A stretch of DNA of 64,000 nucleotides, from NCBI RefSeq assembly GCF_025698545.1, contig NC_068575.1, forward strand, positions 62,939,980-63,003,979, given 5' to 3'. Below the pieces are notes generated by a model that worked only from the letters and a program-made list of their open reading frames with translations, was not told where the DNA came from and made no database searches. The DNA is from Gossypium raimondii (Eukaryota; Streptophyta; Magnoliopsida; Malvales; Malvaceae). This document shows positions 1-12,091 of this stretch, piece after piece (position 1 is the stretch's first letter; each line of letters opens with the position of its first letter). Position numbers and translations under genes: made by a program.

Positions 1-3000
1 GAATGCAGTTGAAAGCATATTAGCAGAGCGTAATATTTTGATCTCAGTCCGCAACCCATTTGTGGTGAGCAGGTCTTGCTTGCAAAGAATTTATCTTTTT
101 TGAGAACTTGATATCTTATTCTGACATCAATTTGCTGCATCAGGTTCGCTTCTTCTATTCATTTACTTGCCGTGAGAACTTGTATCTTGTGATGGAGTAT
201 CTAAATGGAGGTGATTTATATTCATTGTTGAGAAATTTAGGCTGCTTGGATGAAGAGGTTGCTCGTGTGTACATAGCGGAAGTTGTAAGTTTTAAATTAA
301 TTTATTACAAGGGATATCTACCTTTTTGCATATTTTAGTTGAATTCTATTGTTTTATTATATAGTTATATACATATTTTTACAGGTGCTTGCCTTGGAGT
401 ATTTACATTCTCTGCATGTGGTTCATCGTGATTTGAAGCCTGATAATTTGTTGATTGCACACGATGGTCATATCAAGGTAACTGTTTATATGGTCTTGTT
501 TCCATTCTTTTGACAAATACTGAATATACATTGCATTATAACTTGGTCAGTTGTTTTCAGTAATTCTAAATGTGCATCAATAGTGTAAAATATCATCTTT
601 CTTTTGGATCAGAAGCTTAATGTCATCTTTCTATTTACCTTTGGTTCTTCCTGTTGTTATCATCATTGCTGTTGTCAATACTCATAATGCAAAATATCAT
701 TTTTCTATGTACTGTTTATCATAATTTATGAAATTTATTGAGATACCAATGGCAAGATGAAGTGTGTTTTGTACTATTTAGGGAAAAACCCGTTATGTTG
801 GAAGGTTGGATGTGACTGAGGGTCAGGGGACGATGTATGTTTATTCTTTGAGCTGTTAGTTTGTTAAGCAAAATGAAGATACCTTAAATGGAATGTGATG
901 TTGAGGTTACTTGGACAATACCTAATTTATTTATTAAAACTTACGATAATTTTTTTTTCCTACGAGCAGTTGACAGATTTTGGGCTTTCAAAGGTTGGTC
1001 TCATCAACAGTACTGATGACTTGTCTGGTCCAGCAGTTAGTGGAACATCTCTACTTGATGATGAGCAGCCTCAGTTATCTGCATCTGAGCATCAGCAAGA
1101 GAGGCGGAAGAAACGTTCTGCTGTTGGTACACCTGACTATTTGGCGCCTGAGATTCTTTTGGGAACAGGACATGGTTGGTATAGCCTTTTTTTAGTTTAA
1201 GGTGCTTTAGTTATCTTTTTGTTACCTGCCTGATCTGAGGATCAAGCTTGATTAGAATTGGTTAACCTGAAAATTGTTTATCTTACAGAAGCTTAAGCAA
1301 TCTGGATCCAAGTTATTTAGTTGATTTTATGATTGATGCTGGTTATAATTAGGTTAAAACCTACGCTAGCTGATTAATTGAGATGCATATGCATTTCTTC
1401 TCTGGTTGAACACGTTTTAAAGCAGTAAGTTCACAACATCATCCAATTTTCCTCAGGTGCAACTGCGGATTGGTGGTCTGTGGGTGTAATTTTATTTGAA
1501 CTGATTGTCGGCATTCCACCCTTCAATGCAGAGCATCCACAGGTAATGTCGTTATTCTATGAGTTCCAGTTATTGCTAGAAATACTCCTTTTGACTTGAC
1601 ATGTTTTGCATTTTATTTCTGTTTCTTCCTTCTCAAAGTATAGATTAAATTTTTTTGTTCTTGTTATATTGATCTAAAACTTGAAGGCTATCAATTTTTT
1701 CCTCCAGATTGCTTGAGATTATGTTCAAGTACAATGTTCCTTTTCTAGAATATTGAATGATTAAGGAGGTGGATCTTCTGTTTGATTGATTGAAAGCTAC
1801 ATAGCTATCATGTTAGGTTTACTCATTTTCCAGTTAGTTTTGGGACATTGGACTCCTGGTTCACACTTCACAGGAGACCCAATACTTAAAAAAAAAGATA
1901 ATAATTTGGTTCAAAAAGCAAGGGATACATGGATACGCTAATGATTGTGTTGTTTTAAGGGTCTCTTTTAAGTTTTCAAAGATTGTTACTGTTGGAGTGC
2001 TGTTCAATTATTAACGTGCCTTTGACTTTGAAATTTTATTTTAAGTTAATTCTCATTCTTACATTCATTTTCTTTCATATTTTGGTTCTAGATAATATTT
2101 GATAATATTCTCAACCGTAAAATACCTTGGCCACGGGCACCAGAAGAAATGAGCCTTGAAGCAAAGGATTTAATTGATGGGTAAGAAAATTATTTTGTTG
2201 ATGCCATTGGTATTTCATGAGAATTTGATACATGTTGGAATAAATAACAGTAGTAATGCAATGATTCAGTCCAAGTAGTTTCTGGATGCATTATTTTGAT
2301 GGATATAACTTTTATGAGTTCTTTTTTCTGAAAACATTTATCGAGCATGCATGGTTCGCAAAGACAGCTGTTCTATATTTGCCTTATGGCTAATGGCTTT
2401 GCTACAGAGAGGTTCCTTTCCTATAGACAGCGAAAATAAATCCATCAACATTGTTGCTCAATCAAAGTGCCTACACAGATTTATCAAACACAGTACATGT
2501 CTGTGTAATCTAATTATCTCATGACAAACACAAAAACAACTTTCTAATATCAAGGCATGTTGATGCACATCTGTGAACACGTATTTTCGTAACACATGTC
2601 ACAGATTTATTTTCTCAGTTTATGGGACTGAAACCTTGCCTTCATAGGCATACTAACTGATTAAGTGAGATACTACTATGTCACCTTAGTTGTTGCTACT
2701 GCATCCCACAGGATACTTGATGAAGTCCTTATCCTATTCGTCGGTAATTTTATTTTTCTAGAAGTTTCTGTGTTCTTTTTGAAAGTAGCTAATATGAAGT
2801 TTAAGACTAATCCAACTTATTAAATTATTTAGCAATTTACTTAAACCGATCATATCCTATATGCTATGTTCGACATCTTAATGATCTTACAGTGTTTCAC
2901 ATCTTCATTTGTTAAGTATCCTATGTATTTAGCACTATTAATGCTCCATTTTTTATATTAAGAAAAAAATTGTTGAGGCTTATAGGTTTTATTAGTTGGC

Positions 3001-4050
3001 AACATATATTCTTACTCTGTGAATGTTTATCCCAAAAATATGTACGCTGCATCAAGATGTTTAACCAAAGGTTCTTCAAAGTCACTGGTATCAGACTTAA
3101 AAATATCTTAAGAGTCTCTTAGTTTCTGTAATGCTCTTTTTCGTTTTAGTATTTTTCTTGGTTCAAGTGTCTCGGTATGGACTTAAATTTTCTTAATTTA
3201 TTCATTTCCAGGTTGTTGACAGAAGATCCTAATCAGAGACTTGGAGCCAAAGGAGCATCAGAGGTGATATTTGTTCTTAATACGACTACAACAATCTTTG
3301 GGTGTTCTATTTTCCATTTCTCACACTTCTGCGTACATGATTCTTAATTGGTCTGTCTTGGATTGAAATTTTTAACCAGGTGAAGCAACATGTATTTTTC
3401 AAAGATATCAATTGGGACACCCTTGCAAGGCAAAAGGTGAGAATGTGTTCACCATAAATTATGAAATTCTGAGCGATCTAATTGTTTTGAAGTGTCTCGC
3501 ATCCACTCACCTTTCTTTCCACAATTTACAGGCTGCCTTTGTTCCCAGTTCAGACAGTGCACTTGATACTAGTTACTTTACCAGTCGCTACTCATGGAAT
3601 ACTTCAAATGACCACACATATCCTGGTAGTGATTTTGATGATTCCAGTGATGCTGACAGCTTAAGTGGCAGTAGTAGTTGCATGAGCAACCGACAAGATG
3701 AAGTGGTATCCTCTTCCCGTAGATTTGTATTTTCATAACTGATTATTATCTATGATTTCTGTTGTTGACATGGCCACAAATGAAACAGGGAGATGAATGT
3801 GGAGGTCTTGCTGAATTTGAGTCCGGTTCATCAGTAAATTATTCTTTCAGTAATTTCTCCTTTAAGGTATTCTTTTAACTAGAAACTTGCTGTTGCTAAG
3901 ATTGAATTTTGTTTTCTTGGTATTCATCTCTCACAAGCTGTTTTTTGCTTTGTGGTGGTTTGATAGAATCTATCCCAGCTCGCATCGATTAACTATGACC
4001 TGCTTTCTAAAGGGTGGAAGGACGATCATCCAGCCAATTCTAATGCATAG
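1..4050 (+). CDS. IRE/IREH1-type AGC serine/threonine protein kinase (3' part, gene starts before window)
   Basis: This is the C-terminal half of a plant AGC kinase of the INCOMPLETE ROOT HAIR ELONGATION family, known for roles in root-hair tip growth and skewing. Exons by ORF and splice consensus: 1-64, 144-284, 385-477, 970-1174, 1457-1542, 2092-2180, 3212-3263, 3380-3436, 3532-3705, 3789-3866 and 3967-4050 (TAG). All join in frame. Visible kinase motifs in order are HRDLKPDN (exon 385-477), DFGLSKVG and GTPDYLAPE (exon 970-1174), and [15 protein letters not shown] (exon 1457-1542). The stretch between DFG and GTPDY is unusually long, with an insert rich in Ser, Gln and Glu, as in IRE and MAST kinases. 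The tail is Ser/Asp-rich and ends in a conserved-looking [18 protein letters not shown] segment. The N-terminal regulatory half and the kinase N-lobe start lie outside. I cannot separate IREH1 from IRE3 without alignment. The 3' UTR carries a (GA)n run. Confidence 0.93.
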
Positions 4051-4068
4051 CAACATCCTCTTTCCTTT

Positions 4069-4070
<2 letters not shown>

Positions 4071-4094
<24 letters not shown>
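4071..4094. repeat. (GA)n microsatellite in the IRE-kinase 3' UTR
   Basis: About twelve GA dinucleotides, shortly after the TAG stop at 4048-4050. It probably lies in the transcribed 3' UTR and is a likely length-polymorphic marker. Confidence 0.85.
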
Positions 4095-4099
<5 letters not shown>

Positions 4100-5072
4100 G
4101 TTTTTTTGACATTCGGTGTTGATTGATGTGTTGTTTGTATACCCTGTACATGTATGTATGTTATTTCAATATTGTACAACTTTTGTTTTTTAAATTCATT
4201 TGCTGTTTTAATATAAAGTGGTGTTTCTCACCCATGCAGAGATAGAAGAAAACTTGGGATTGAAACTGGTGCCTGCTTGAGGATATGCTTTTTTCTTTTA
4301 TAGGCAAAAAAGCTACGCTGTGGGAAAGACTTGCAATTTTTTTCTTTTTTACTTAATGCCAGCTGCACTGCTATGACTCTTGAGAACCTTCAATGTAGCC
4401 TACTTTCCAAATGCCGCCGCAGTGTGGGTTATGGGCTTTTGGGCAATGGGTGTAATTTGTGGTAGTGGTGTTGTTTTCTTCCATTTTTGGTCATTATTAT
4501 TTTTCTCTATAGCGTTTTTTACTGTCACTTTCAGAGCAATGAAAACTCATATCCCTTCTTTTTTAAGATCGAAGAGTTAAAGGAGTGGTTTGGCTGTTTG
4601 TGTGGTTGCTGAGAATATTACAATATATATGAATAGTATGGCTTGCAGAGGTTGTTGAGTTAAGCAGTTATATGGTTAAATGCCTCCACTAGTTTGGGTT
4701 CCTTGGCCTCAACTGGGACAAGTCTCTTGTTTGTCTCTTTAAGATGCTGCTCTCGCATGCATACATGTGGTGAAAGTATCATACTGAATTTAAATTGTAT
4801 TTTGCTAAATTAGCTTTTTAATTTTTTTAATATTTTCATCCACTATATAGTTACAATTGGATAAAAATTTTAACAAAAAAAAAAACAGATAAAAAGGACC
4901 AATTTATCTATTTTTTAAGTAGATCATGCTTAAGTATAAATATGGGAGTAGAATAAGATAATTATAGTTATTATTAGAGAAATTTAGTTTTAGTTCAAGG
5001 GAACATAGAAAAACAAAACTCACACGGAAGAAAAAAAACCCATAAAGAAGGGTTTGAAGTGAAATGAGGAGG

Positions 5073-5321
5073 TTACGTATTGGCAGAGGATGTGGAATCA
5101 GCATTGGTAGCAGTACTAGTGTTAGATTGAGGTGGAGGCGGCGATGGGGAGGAGGAATTTTGAACACTTTGGGCACTGGAAAAGAGATCAACAGGTGAAG
5201 AGTCGGCTATTTTGCCAGCTTCAAGAGGAGTGCCGTGCTTGTATGCTACCCTCAAGCTCTCATCCTCAGACTGCTTGGCCTGTGCGGTTGCATGCTTTAT
5301 ATCGTCCTTGCTTTGTGCCAT
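5073..5321 (-). CDS. Small seed maturation protein (LEA-like, soybean PM28/SMP1 type)
   Basis: An intronless 82-residue hydrophilic protein that begins MAQSKDDIKHATAQAKQSED and continues with the block YKHGTPLEAGKIADSSPVDLFSSAQ. This N-terminal half matches, from memory, the plant seed maturation proteins of the PM28/SMP1 type, usually about 80-90 residues. The C-terminal third is low complexity, rich in Ser, Pro, Thr and Asn, and is the variable part of the family. The family accumulates late in seed development and is tied to desiccation tolerance or longevity; no enzymatic function is known. The upstream DNA fits this: a TATA box and ACGT-core (ABRE/G-box-like) elements lie within 150 bp. 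The gene is divergent from the YlmG gene 487 bp away. Confidence 0.85.
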   Translation of the reverse strand: MAQSKDDIKHATAQAKQSEDESLRVAYKHGTPLEAGKIADSSPVDLFSSAQSVQNSSSPSPPPPQSNTSTATNADSTSSANT

Positions 5322-5379
5322 CTCTTAACTCAGATTACGGATGGTTGGTTGACGATGGGATCTCGCTGGTTGGTTTAAG

Positions 5380-5471
5380 TTATATAGCTACTAACAGTAG
5401 AGGACGTGGCACCATTCTGCCATATTTATGTCCAACATTTTGACACGTTTTGCCTACTATCAGTGCACGTG
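5380..5471 (-). promoter_or_regulatory. Promoter of the seed maturation gene: TATA box and ABRE/G-box-like motifs
   Basis: Reading on the minus strand, GCTATATAA lies at 5380-5388, about 60 bp upstream of the ATG. An ACGTGGC-type ABRE core lies at 5402-5413 (plus-strand GGACGTGGCACC). A palindromic CACGTG G-box lies at 5466-5471. These are classical targets of ABI5/bZIP factors that drive seed-stage, ABA-dependent expression, which matches the product. The motifs are seen directly; their function is inferred. Confidence 0.6.
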
Positions 5472-5808
5472 CCTTCCTATTCTTACGCCTTCAGCTATAC
5501 AAGAAGCATAAAACGCTCAGCTCTGCTCGTAGATTAGAATTTTATATTACTGTTTCATTCAAATATCAATTTTAGATACCAACATGAGTGATAAGAATCC
5601 CAATAATGCTAAGGCCAGGGCCAAGGGGAAACGAATCTTATGTTATAGGGCCAGGGTCAGTCTGTAATGGGCCCAAAAGAGTACATAAAATAAGCCTAGT
5701 TAACAAGCCGACCCCATCCATCCTCACTACTAGTAAAGGATAACGTCCCCCCAGCCCCTCCTCTTATAACACTCGCTCTCGGTCTTACGCTATTCTCAGC
5801 TCTCACCA

Positions 5809-6768
5809 ATGGCGACGTCCTCTCACCTTCTACGCAACGTTTTCATTAAAGGTACCCATTTCTTTTCTTCTTCTTTTGCGTTTCATCTCATTTCTTCCTC
5901 AACCTTTCCTGGGAATTGATTATCACCGAACAACCACCAACAATTTCTGTTTTTTCTCAGGATCAGGCTGGCAACCTCTGTTGTTGAAGACCAACAATTT
6001 TGCTATCTCTGTAAGTACTTATCCTTCAGTGCTACATCTTTTCATATTTTAAGCATGCGTTGCTGTAATGTTATTCCAATTGTTTGGGGATGAACAGTGT
6101 TTAGTTTTTTTTTTTTGGGGGGGGGGAAGCCAATTTCATCTACTACTGCTTTAGAGGGCGAGGAATGAATATGGTTTAGAAGGAATATAAGCACATACTA
6201 GTCATCTAAGTGTTTACCATTTGGGGCTTAAACTTCATTTTATCTTTCACAGGAAAGATTCAAGTATCGTAGCAGGAAATTTTCATATCTAGGAGGCCAT
6301 CGACTCTCGTATTGCTGCCTAGCTGTTTCAAATTCTACCTTTCAACTCTTGCCATCTAGTTTAAGGGAGCCACCGCATATTGCTGGAATCGAAACAAGCA
6401 TTAAGCTCAACATGCCACCTGATGTTGTTACCTCGGATCTAAGTAGGACATTGTTACTGGCCGATTTGGACCCTGCCACTGCTAAACTGGCAATTGGTAT
6501 CTTAGGGCCATTTCTCTCAGCATTTGCCTTTCTATTTATTCTGAGAATAGTCATGTCTTGGTACCCCAAGCTTCCGGTGGAGAAATTCCCATATGTCATT
6601 GCTTATGCTCCCACTGAACCCTTTCTTACTGCAACCCGAAAGGTGATACCTCCTCTTGGAGGAGTGGATGTAACTCCCGTTGTGTGGTTCGGGTTGGTTA
6701 GTTTCCTTAACGAGATCCTGGTCGGGCCGCAAGGGCTTCTGGTTCTTATCTCGCAACAGGTTAGCTAG
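5809..6768 (+). CDS. YlmG homolog (YGGT domain), chloroplast membrane protein
   Basis: Three exons, 5809-5851, 5961-6010 and 6253-6768, give 202 residues in frame. The first ~60-90 residues are rich in Ser, basic and hydroxylated residues and look like a chloroplast transit peptide. The C-terminal YGGT domain has two hydrophobic segments. The first is around ILGPFLSAFAFLFILRIVMS, followed by the family-typical WYPKLP. The second is around VVWFGLVSFLNEILVGPQGL. Between them sits the conserved APTEPFLTATRKVIPPLGGV. Plant YLMG1 proteins act in the thylakoid or envelope and affect nucleoid partitioning; cyanobacterial relatives are linked to cell division. It is closest to the YLMG1-1/1-2 type rather than YLMG3/CCB3, judged by the loop motif. 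A CTTATAAC TATA-like element lies near 5763. Confidence 0.88.
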
Positions 6769-7465
6769 TATGCATTGAAACAATGATAATTCTAACAAAA
6801 TGGATGTTTTGTATTATTCTTCTTCCATTACATACGATTTCTTCTGTAAAGATAAATGGATTTTCAGCTTCCAAATTTCGGCATTCTATATAATAAGAAA
6901 AATCTTGGTTTTACTTGACCAAGAATCTAAACATGATTGAAATGATTTTTAGGCTTTAACACCGGTTAGTTGGGTCAACATTCTTCAATTCATATTTCAG
7001 TATATTGAAAACTTGATGATGTAAAATGGATGTTATATTTTTTGGTACCCAAAAATAATGGTGTTAATTTTTGAGTATTTAATTAGGGTTTTAGAGTTCA
7101 TTTGATTGAAATATCATAATTAGCCAATAATATTAGCAATTAACTTTTATCCAATCAACTTTAAAACTGGGGTAAAATCACATTTTTAAATCGTATTAAA
7201 AAGCTAGCCATGAAAAAAGTGCATTTGAGTAAAATCAGTAGTAAATTACATATTCAGCCATTGAAAAACGATGGGCAAGATCTTAACCCTTTACGAGCGC
7301 TTCAGCTAACGGAGGACTTGCTACATCTCATAAATTTGATTTAAAGCAGTTGGTCGATACAAAGAGTTAGCATCAAGTACAGTGATTCCCTAACAAGAAT
7401 GTCAAAGTCATTCTGGTACACATCGTCAACTGCCGCATGGACAGTACCTTGAAAATTGAGTGTAA

Positions 7466-9360
7466 TCACTTGCAGCATATCATCAATCTTGAAGGATTTT
7501 TACGCTGAAGCTCATCCATCAGCAGATGCGCAACCGATTTGTATCCCAACTCCCGTGCTTTGAATTCGATCACAAAAACAAATAACAGTAATAGTCAGTA
7601 TTTTTCAAGTTTAGCCAGTTGGGAAAGACAGGAATCAGTTCAAGACAATACCTCTGTAGATTGCTATTCCTGTTGGAGTCATCTTTCGATTCTTCAAACA
7701 CAATGAACTATGGAGAATTGCAAAAAAATGATTCAGTGAACTGCATATAAAATTCTCACTAGGAGTAAGATAATGATGAAGTCGCATACCTATTACATAT
7801 CCAATAAGGATTGATCCCTTTTTCTTCTATGCAGTGCGGGCACATCCATTCCTTATTTTCTCGTACCTCTTCCAGTTCTGATAACAACATAACACTACCC
7901 TGTCAGCTTTCTTCTATTGCTTGCTATGGTGTTTTCTTTTCTAAGACCAAATTACCAAAAAGCATCATTTCCACCTTTTTTTATGACCGACCTTGAGCTT
8001 TATTTTGTCAAGCTTTGTTAACTAAACTTGGAGGTGAGTGTTAGATATAGGTACATGTTCAGCACAAGTATGTTGCACATCACAAACAACAAAATCTAGC
8101 AAGAATCATTGCTCAGTTTTAAGATTATAACCCGCCTTAGTCCTAGTCCTAGGATAACCCTTTCTTTTGGCATTTATTATATTGATCTTACCTTCACCAT
8201 ACCTAATCTTGAGACAAGCCCGACACAGAACACCATTGCTAGAGTGACAAACTGAACAATCCGTCTTTCCTGCATGGAATATAAATTTTGTGAAAATGGT
8301 ATTCTAGTTCAATATAAACTCTACATACAAGTGTCTCTATGAGAAACTGACCTATGCACGGCTGATTAACATCGAGATTACCGCATCGCTTGCAGTCTTT
8401 CTCAGCACATAATGTCTTTTGCCTGCATATGATTCATATGTTTAGTATCTAAAGTAATAATATACAAGTTTAATCCGTGACGGTATCCTACACTCACACC
8501 AAAGTCTAGCAACATGCCTCAAAAGATTATATGCTTTTCAAAAGCAGAAAATTTTAGCTTTTCTCAAAAAATGCTTTTTGTACCAAAAGTGCTTCTTAGA
8601 AACAATGTTAAACTGGCTCTAAGCCTAAGTTGTTTATGTGTTTTTTATGGAGTATTTAGTTTTGACCATCCAATAAAAATAGCTATTAATGGACACCAAG
8701 TCTTCCTATTTCTTACTTCGCTATTTAAACATGCTCAATATATTCTCTCAATCCTATCTCACAGGCTAATAGAAAATCGTATCAGAGAAATAAACCTGCA
8801 GAAATGGCAGCAAATTCCACAAATAGAATTGTAAACACTTCCCCTCCCCTCCTTTCGATTGCAGCGCCGAGAAGAATCCTCAGGTGACAATTGAAGACTC
8901 GCATCATCAATCATCACCAATGGAGCATTTGCAGGCCTTTTTTCTTTCCCTTCGCTTGAATAAGAATCACTCCCTTCTTCCCGTTCTTCAAAATCAATCG
9001 CTTTTCCTATGCAAAAAATGGAACTCATAGTACTTTTTTTTTTAAAGAGAATTCACTCGTTAACTTGAAAAATATCAATGGATTTTCTTTATTACCCCTG
9101 AGCCGGTTAGATCTACGCAAAGAATTGCTGGCGAGAGATGAAGAAAGAGGGGTTCCCTTGAAACGAGTGGAGCGGCGCACAGGCGTGATAACGTATTCCT
9201 TCTTCTGCCATTTTCGGACCTTAGGTTTTGCAGAGGAAACGATGGACCTTAGGTCGGAGATGGTTTTGTGCACTCCCAGAGAGGCTAATCGAGCCTGGTT
9301 CTCTACGATGCGAGCATTCCTCAGACTTTCATAGTCGGATTTGGCTCTAAGCTTTCCCAT
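7466..9360 (-). CDS. CDCA7-type protein with zf-4CXXC_R1 zinc-finger domain
   Basis: Seven exons on the minus strand: 9096-9360, 8796-9006, 8352-8422, 8192-8269, 7790-7877, 7652-7707 and 7466-7557 (TGA). They join in frame to 286 residues. The N-terminal part is basic, with two similar blocks, RRSTRFKG and RRSNRLRG. An acidic and serine-rich linker follows. The C-terminal half is the Cys-rich R1/CDCA7 domain: CGICCHFCRQKTLC, then CKRCGNL, CSVCHSSNGVLCRACLKIR, and MCPHCIEEKGINPYW with ICNSSLCLKNRKMTPTG. CDCA7 proteins bind hemimethylated CpG DNA and recruit HELLS/DDM1-type remodellers, so a role in DNA-methylation maintenance is likely. The spacing matches the plant subgroup represented by At1g67270. 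All introns are GT-AG by inspection. The gene is convergent with the YlmG gene. Confidence 0.9.
8514..8600. repeat. Degenerate dispersed repeat inside a CDCA7 intron
   Basis: The intron between the exons at 8352-8422 and 8796-9006 carries alternating GCTTTTCAAAAGC- and AAAAGTGCTTCT-like words. Similar words occur near 10550-10620, 10970-11010 and 18480-18620. It looks like a decayed copy of a dispersed non-autonomous element whose ends I cannot define. Confidence 0.35.
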
Positions 9361-9557
9361 TTGATTTCAAAAATCTCAATTCCTTCAATGAAAGTAGGAG
9401 TGGCTGCAACTGATGAAAAGGATTTCTCCAAATCACTGATCAATAAGCTTAAACAAAGATCGTGACCTTCAACGGTCATGTTTCGAGCGGGGTATTTTAA
9501 CATTCAAAAGTTCAAACCATATAGTACCCGGATTTTTTTATTACAAGTAATTATTTT

Positions 9558-9952
9558 GGGTAAACTACACCGCGGGTCACTTTATAATAATGTCATTTCT
9601 ATTTTGGTTACTTTAAATTTTATTTTGTCAATTTAATCACTCTAATTAAGATAATTGTTCAAATTGGTCATTGTTATTAAAAGTTTTTTAATCCACTACT
9701 GGATTGTTGATGTGACACATATGTCAATTGAATGAGCTTTAGTCAAAAGTAAAAATAAATAAAGTGTCACATGTCATCATTCAATTGGTTAATATGCCAC
9801 ATCAGTAATTCATTAGTGGATTAACATGATTTTTAATAGCAGTGGTCAATTCGAAAAATTATATTAATTAGAATGACTAAATTAACAAAAAAATTAAAAT
9901 GACCAAAATGAAAACGACGCTATTTTAAGGTGGCCTGCAATGTAATTTACCC
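9558..9952. mobile_element. Mutator-type MITE (395 bp, long terminal inverted repeats, 9-bp target duplication)
   Basis: The left end reads GGGTAAACTACACCGCGGGT. The right end, reverse-complemented, reads GGGTAAATTACATTGCAGGC. The inverted similarity continues inward for roughly 90 bp with scattered mismatches. The element is flanked by a perfect 9-bp direct repeat, AATTATTTT, at 9549-9557 and 9953-9961. Long imperfect inverted repeats with a 9-bp duplication are the signature of Mutator-like elements. There is no coding capacity, so it is non-autonomous. Confidence 0.85.
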
Positions 9953-9961
9953 AATTATTTT

Positions 9962-12060
9962 CATTCATACTAACATTCTCAACTTACTATAAAAAATGCT
10001 GTTTCTTTTATTCATTATATTTTAAGGATGGGGATGTAAATGAGAGGTTGATGCTCCTTAATTAGTAATTATCGAGCTAAGCTGAAATTATTGGTTAAAT
10101 TGAACATTAGTTTAATAATATTTGACTCGAAATGCTTATGAGCCTTATCAAGTTTTTCATTTTAATATATATTTAAAATCTTTATATTATTAAACCTCAA
10201 TATATGTTATTACACCAATGCTTAAGTATCAAAACGAACTTGAGCCCGAATGCTTATGAACTTAATCGAATTCGAATAATTTAATTATGTCTTGAGTTAA
10301 ACTCAAACTTAAAAATAGATATTTGATAAAACTCAAGCTTTTCAATATTGAGACTCAACTTAACTTGATTAGAAAGGCTACTAAAACACATGATATTTAT
10401 ATATATACTAGAGTTAATGCCCACTTACGCGGGGAATTAATAATTTATATTATTAAAAATAAAAGTTGATTATGGAGTAAATCTTATTAAGTAATAATTA
10501 CTCATTTTGCCTTTTAATTTATAAATTGATGATAATAGTTTAAGGGTTAGGTTGACAATACTTTTGAAAAGTCTTTGTGGAGAAGTGCTTTTGAGAAATA
10601 AAATGTCCATTTTAGACATGTTATTATTAAGTAACAAATATGCATTTAAATAACATTTAAATTAGTTAATATTATTATATTTTAATAAGAATATAATAAA
10701 ATTATTATAACTTGTTATTAATATTTTAATATATAAAATATAAATTTTAAATATTTTTAAGCAATAAATATTAATTATTTATAAAATTTAATTAGAATAT
10801 ATAAACTATATTTTAAATATTTAAATATAACCATTAAATATTTGTAATTAGTATTTTAAATTTTTTTATTTTTAATTAATGATTTTAACACATTTGTAAT
10901 TAAGCACCAAGGAAAGTACTATGTTATTATTGGAGGGATGAAAAATTTTAACAAAAAATAATTTGTTCTGCACAGCTTTTCTTTCAAAAGTACTTTTGGA
11001 GTCAGAAGTACTTTTTTTAAGCACACCTTAAGATTGGTTAAATTAATTTAGGAGTTGAGAAAATACCTTTTTGTTGAAGGGATAGAATGGATACACAAAT
11101 TAACTCTTTTAAATATATCATTTAAAATTTAATTTGCAAATGTACATGTTGATCAAAACTTAAAATTAAATTGATCCGTGTTTAGCTTTAACCTCTTTAT
11201 TTATATTTTAATTTACTATTTTAGACATTGTGCATGCTTGTTTCAATATCAAATAAATAAATAACAACAAATTGGGTGCCCAATTGCAAGAACGCATCAT
11301 TTGAAATTAAAATATTTTTATTTTAAACATTTTACCGAAACAATAATCAATTCATGTGTATTATTATTTGGAAATAGAATAAAGATTCGAATAAATATAC
11401 AATAAGGAGGACACACTTGTATGATTAATATTTTAACAATTTAATTATTATATTTTATGAGTTTTTCATGCATGTCAAATTTAAAATTTCTAACTATTTG
11501 TTTTATATAAAAGTTTTAATCGAGGAATATACATATTTTAGATTGATATGATAGGGATATCGAATCGATTCAAAATTTTACATGTATGACAAATATAATT
11601 ATATTGATAAATTGAATGGTTGAATCGTTAAAACATTAATTATATAAATAGTTACAAAAGTAGATCCTTCCATATAATAAATATGTTATGTTTTTTGTTG
11701 AAAAATATACTTTAAAGATAATTATTTTATGGTGGAATAAAAAAGTTTCACAATATGTTGTCATGCATTTTTCATTTATTATTTTTAAAGAAAATTAAAC
11801 AATTTGACGTTATTTGTTTTTTTAAAATATGAAATAATAGTAATTTTTATACACTTTGAAAAAACAAAAACAGAAGAAAACGTTATAATATTGATTCAAT
11901 TGTAAAAATTCAAAATGCAGCAGCCTACAACGGGGTGAAAGAGAACGATCTAGAAATATCAAAGCCCATCCATTCAACCCACGCGCGGAAACGAGAAAAG
12001 TAAAATATATCAGCCCCAAATTAGCAACTCACCGTTAAAAAAAAATCCTCAACAGAAAAA
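9962..12060. other. AT-rich gene-free spacer
   Basis: No exon-like reading frame or recognisable protein similarity appears here. The stretch is strongly AT-rich. It contains short words such as AAGTACTTTTGGAG near 10986-11005 that recur in other spacers, consistent with old decayed repeats. The last ~100 bp before 12092 should contain the BAP31-like gene promoter and leader. Confidence 0.6.
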
Positions 12061-12091
12061 AAGAAAAAAAGACCTCGAAGAAAGATTGACA

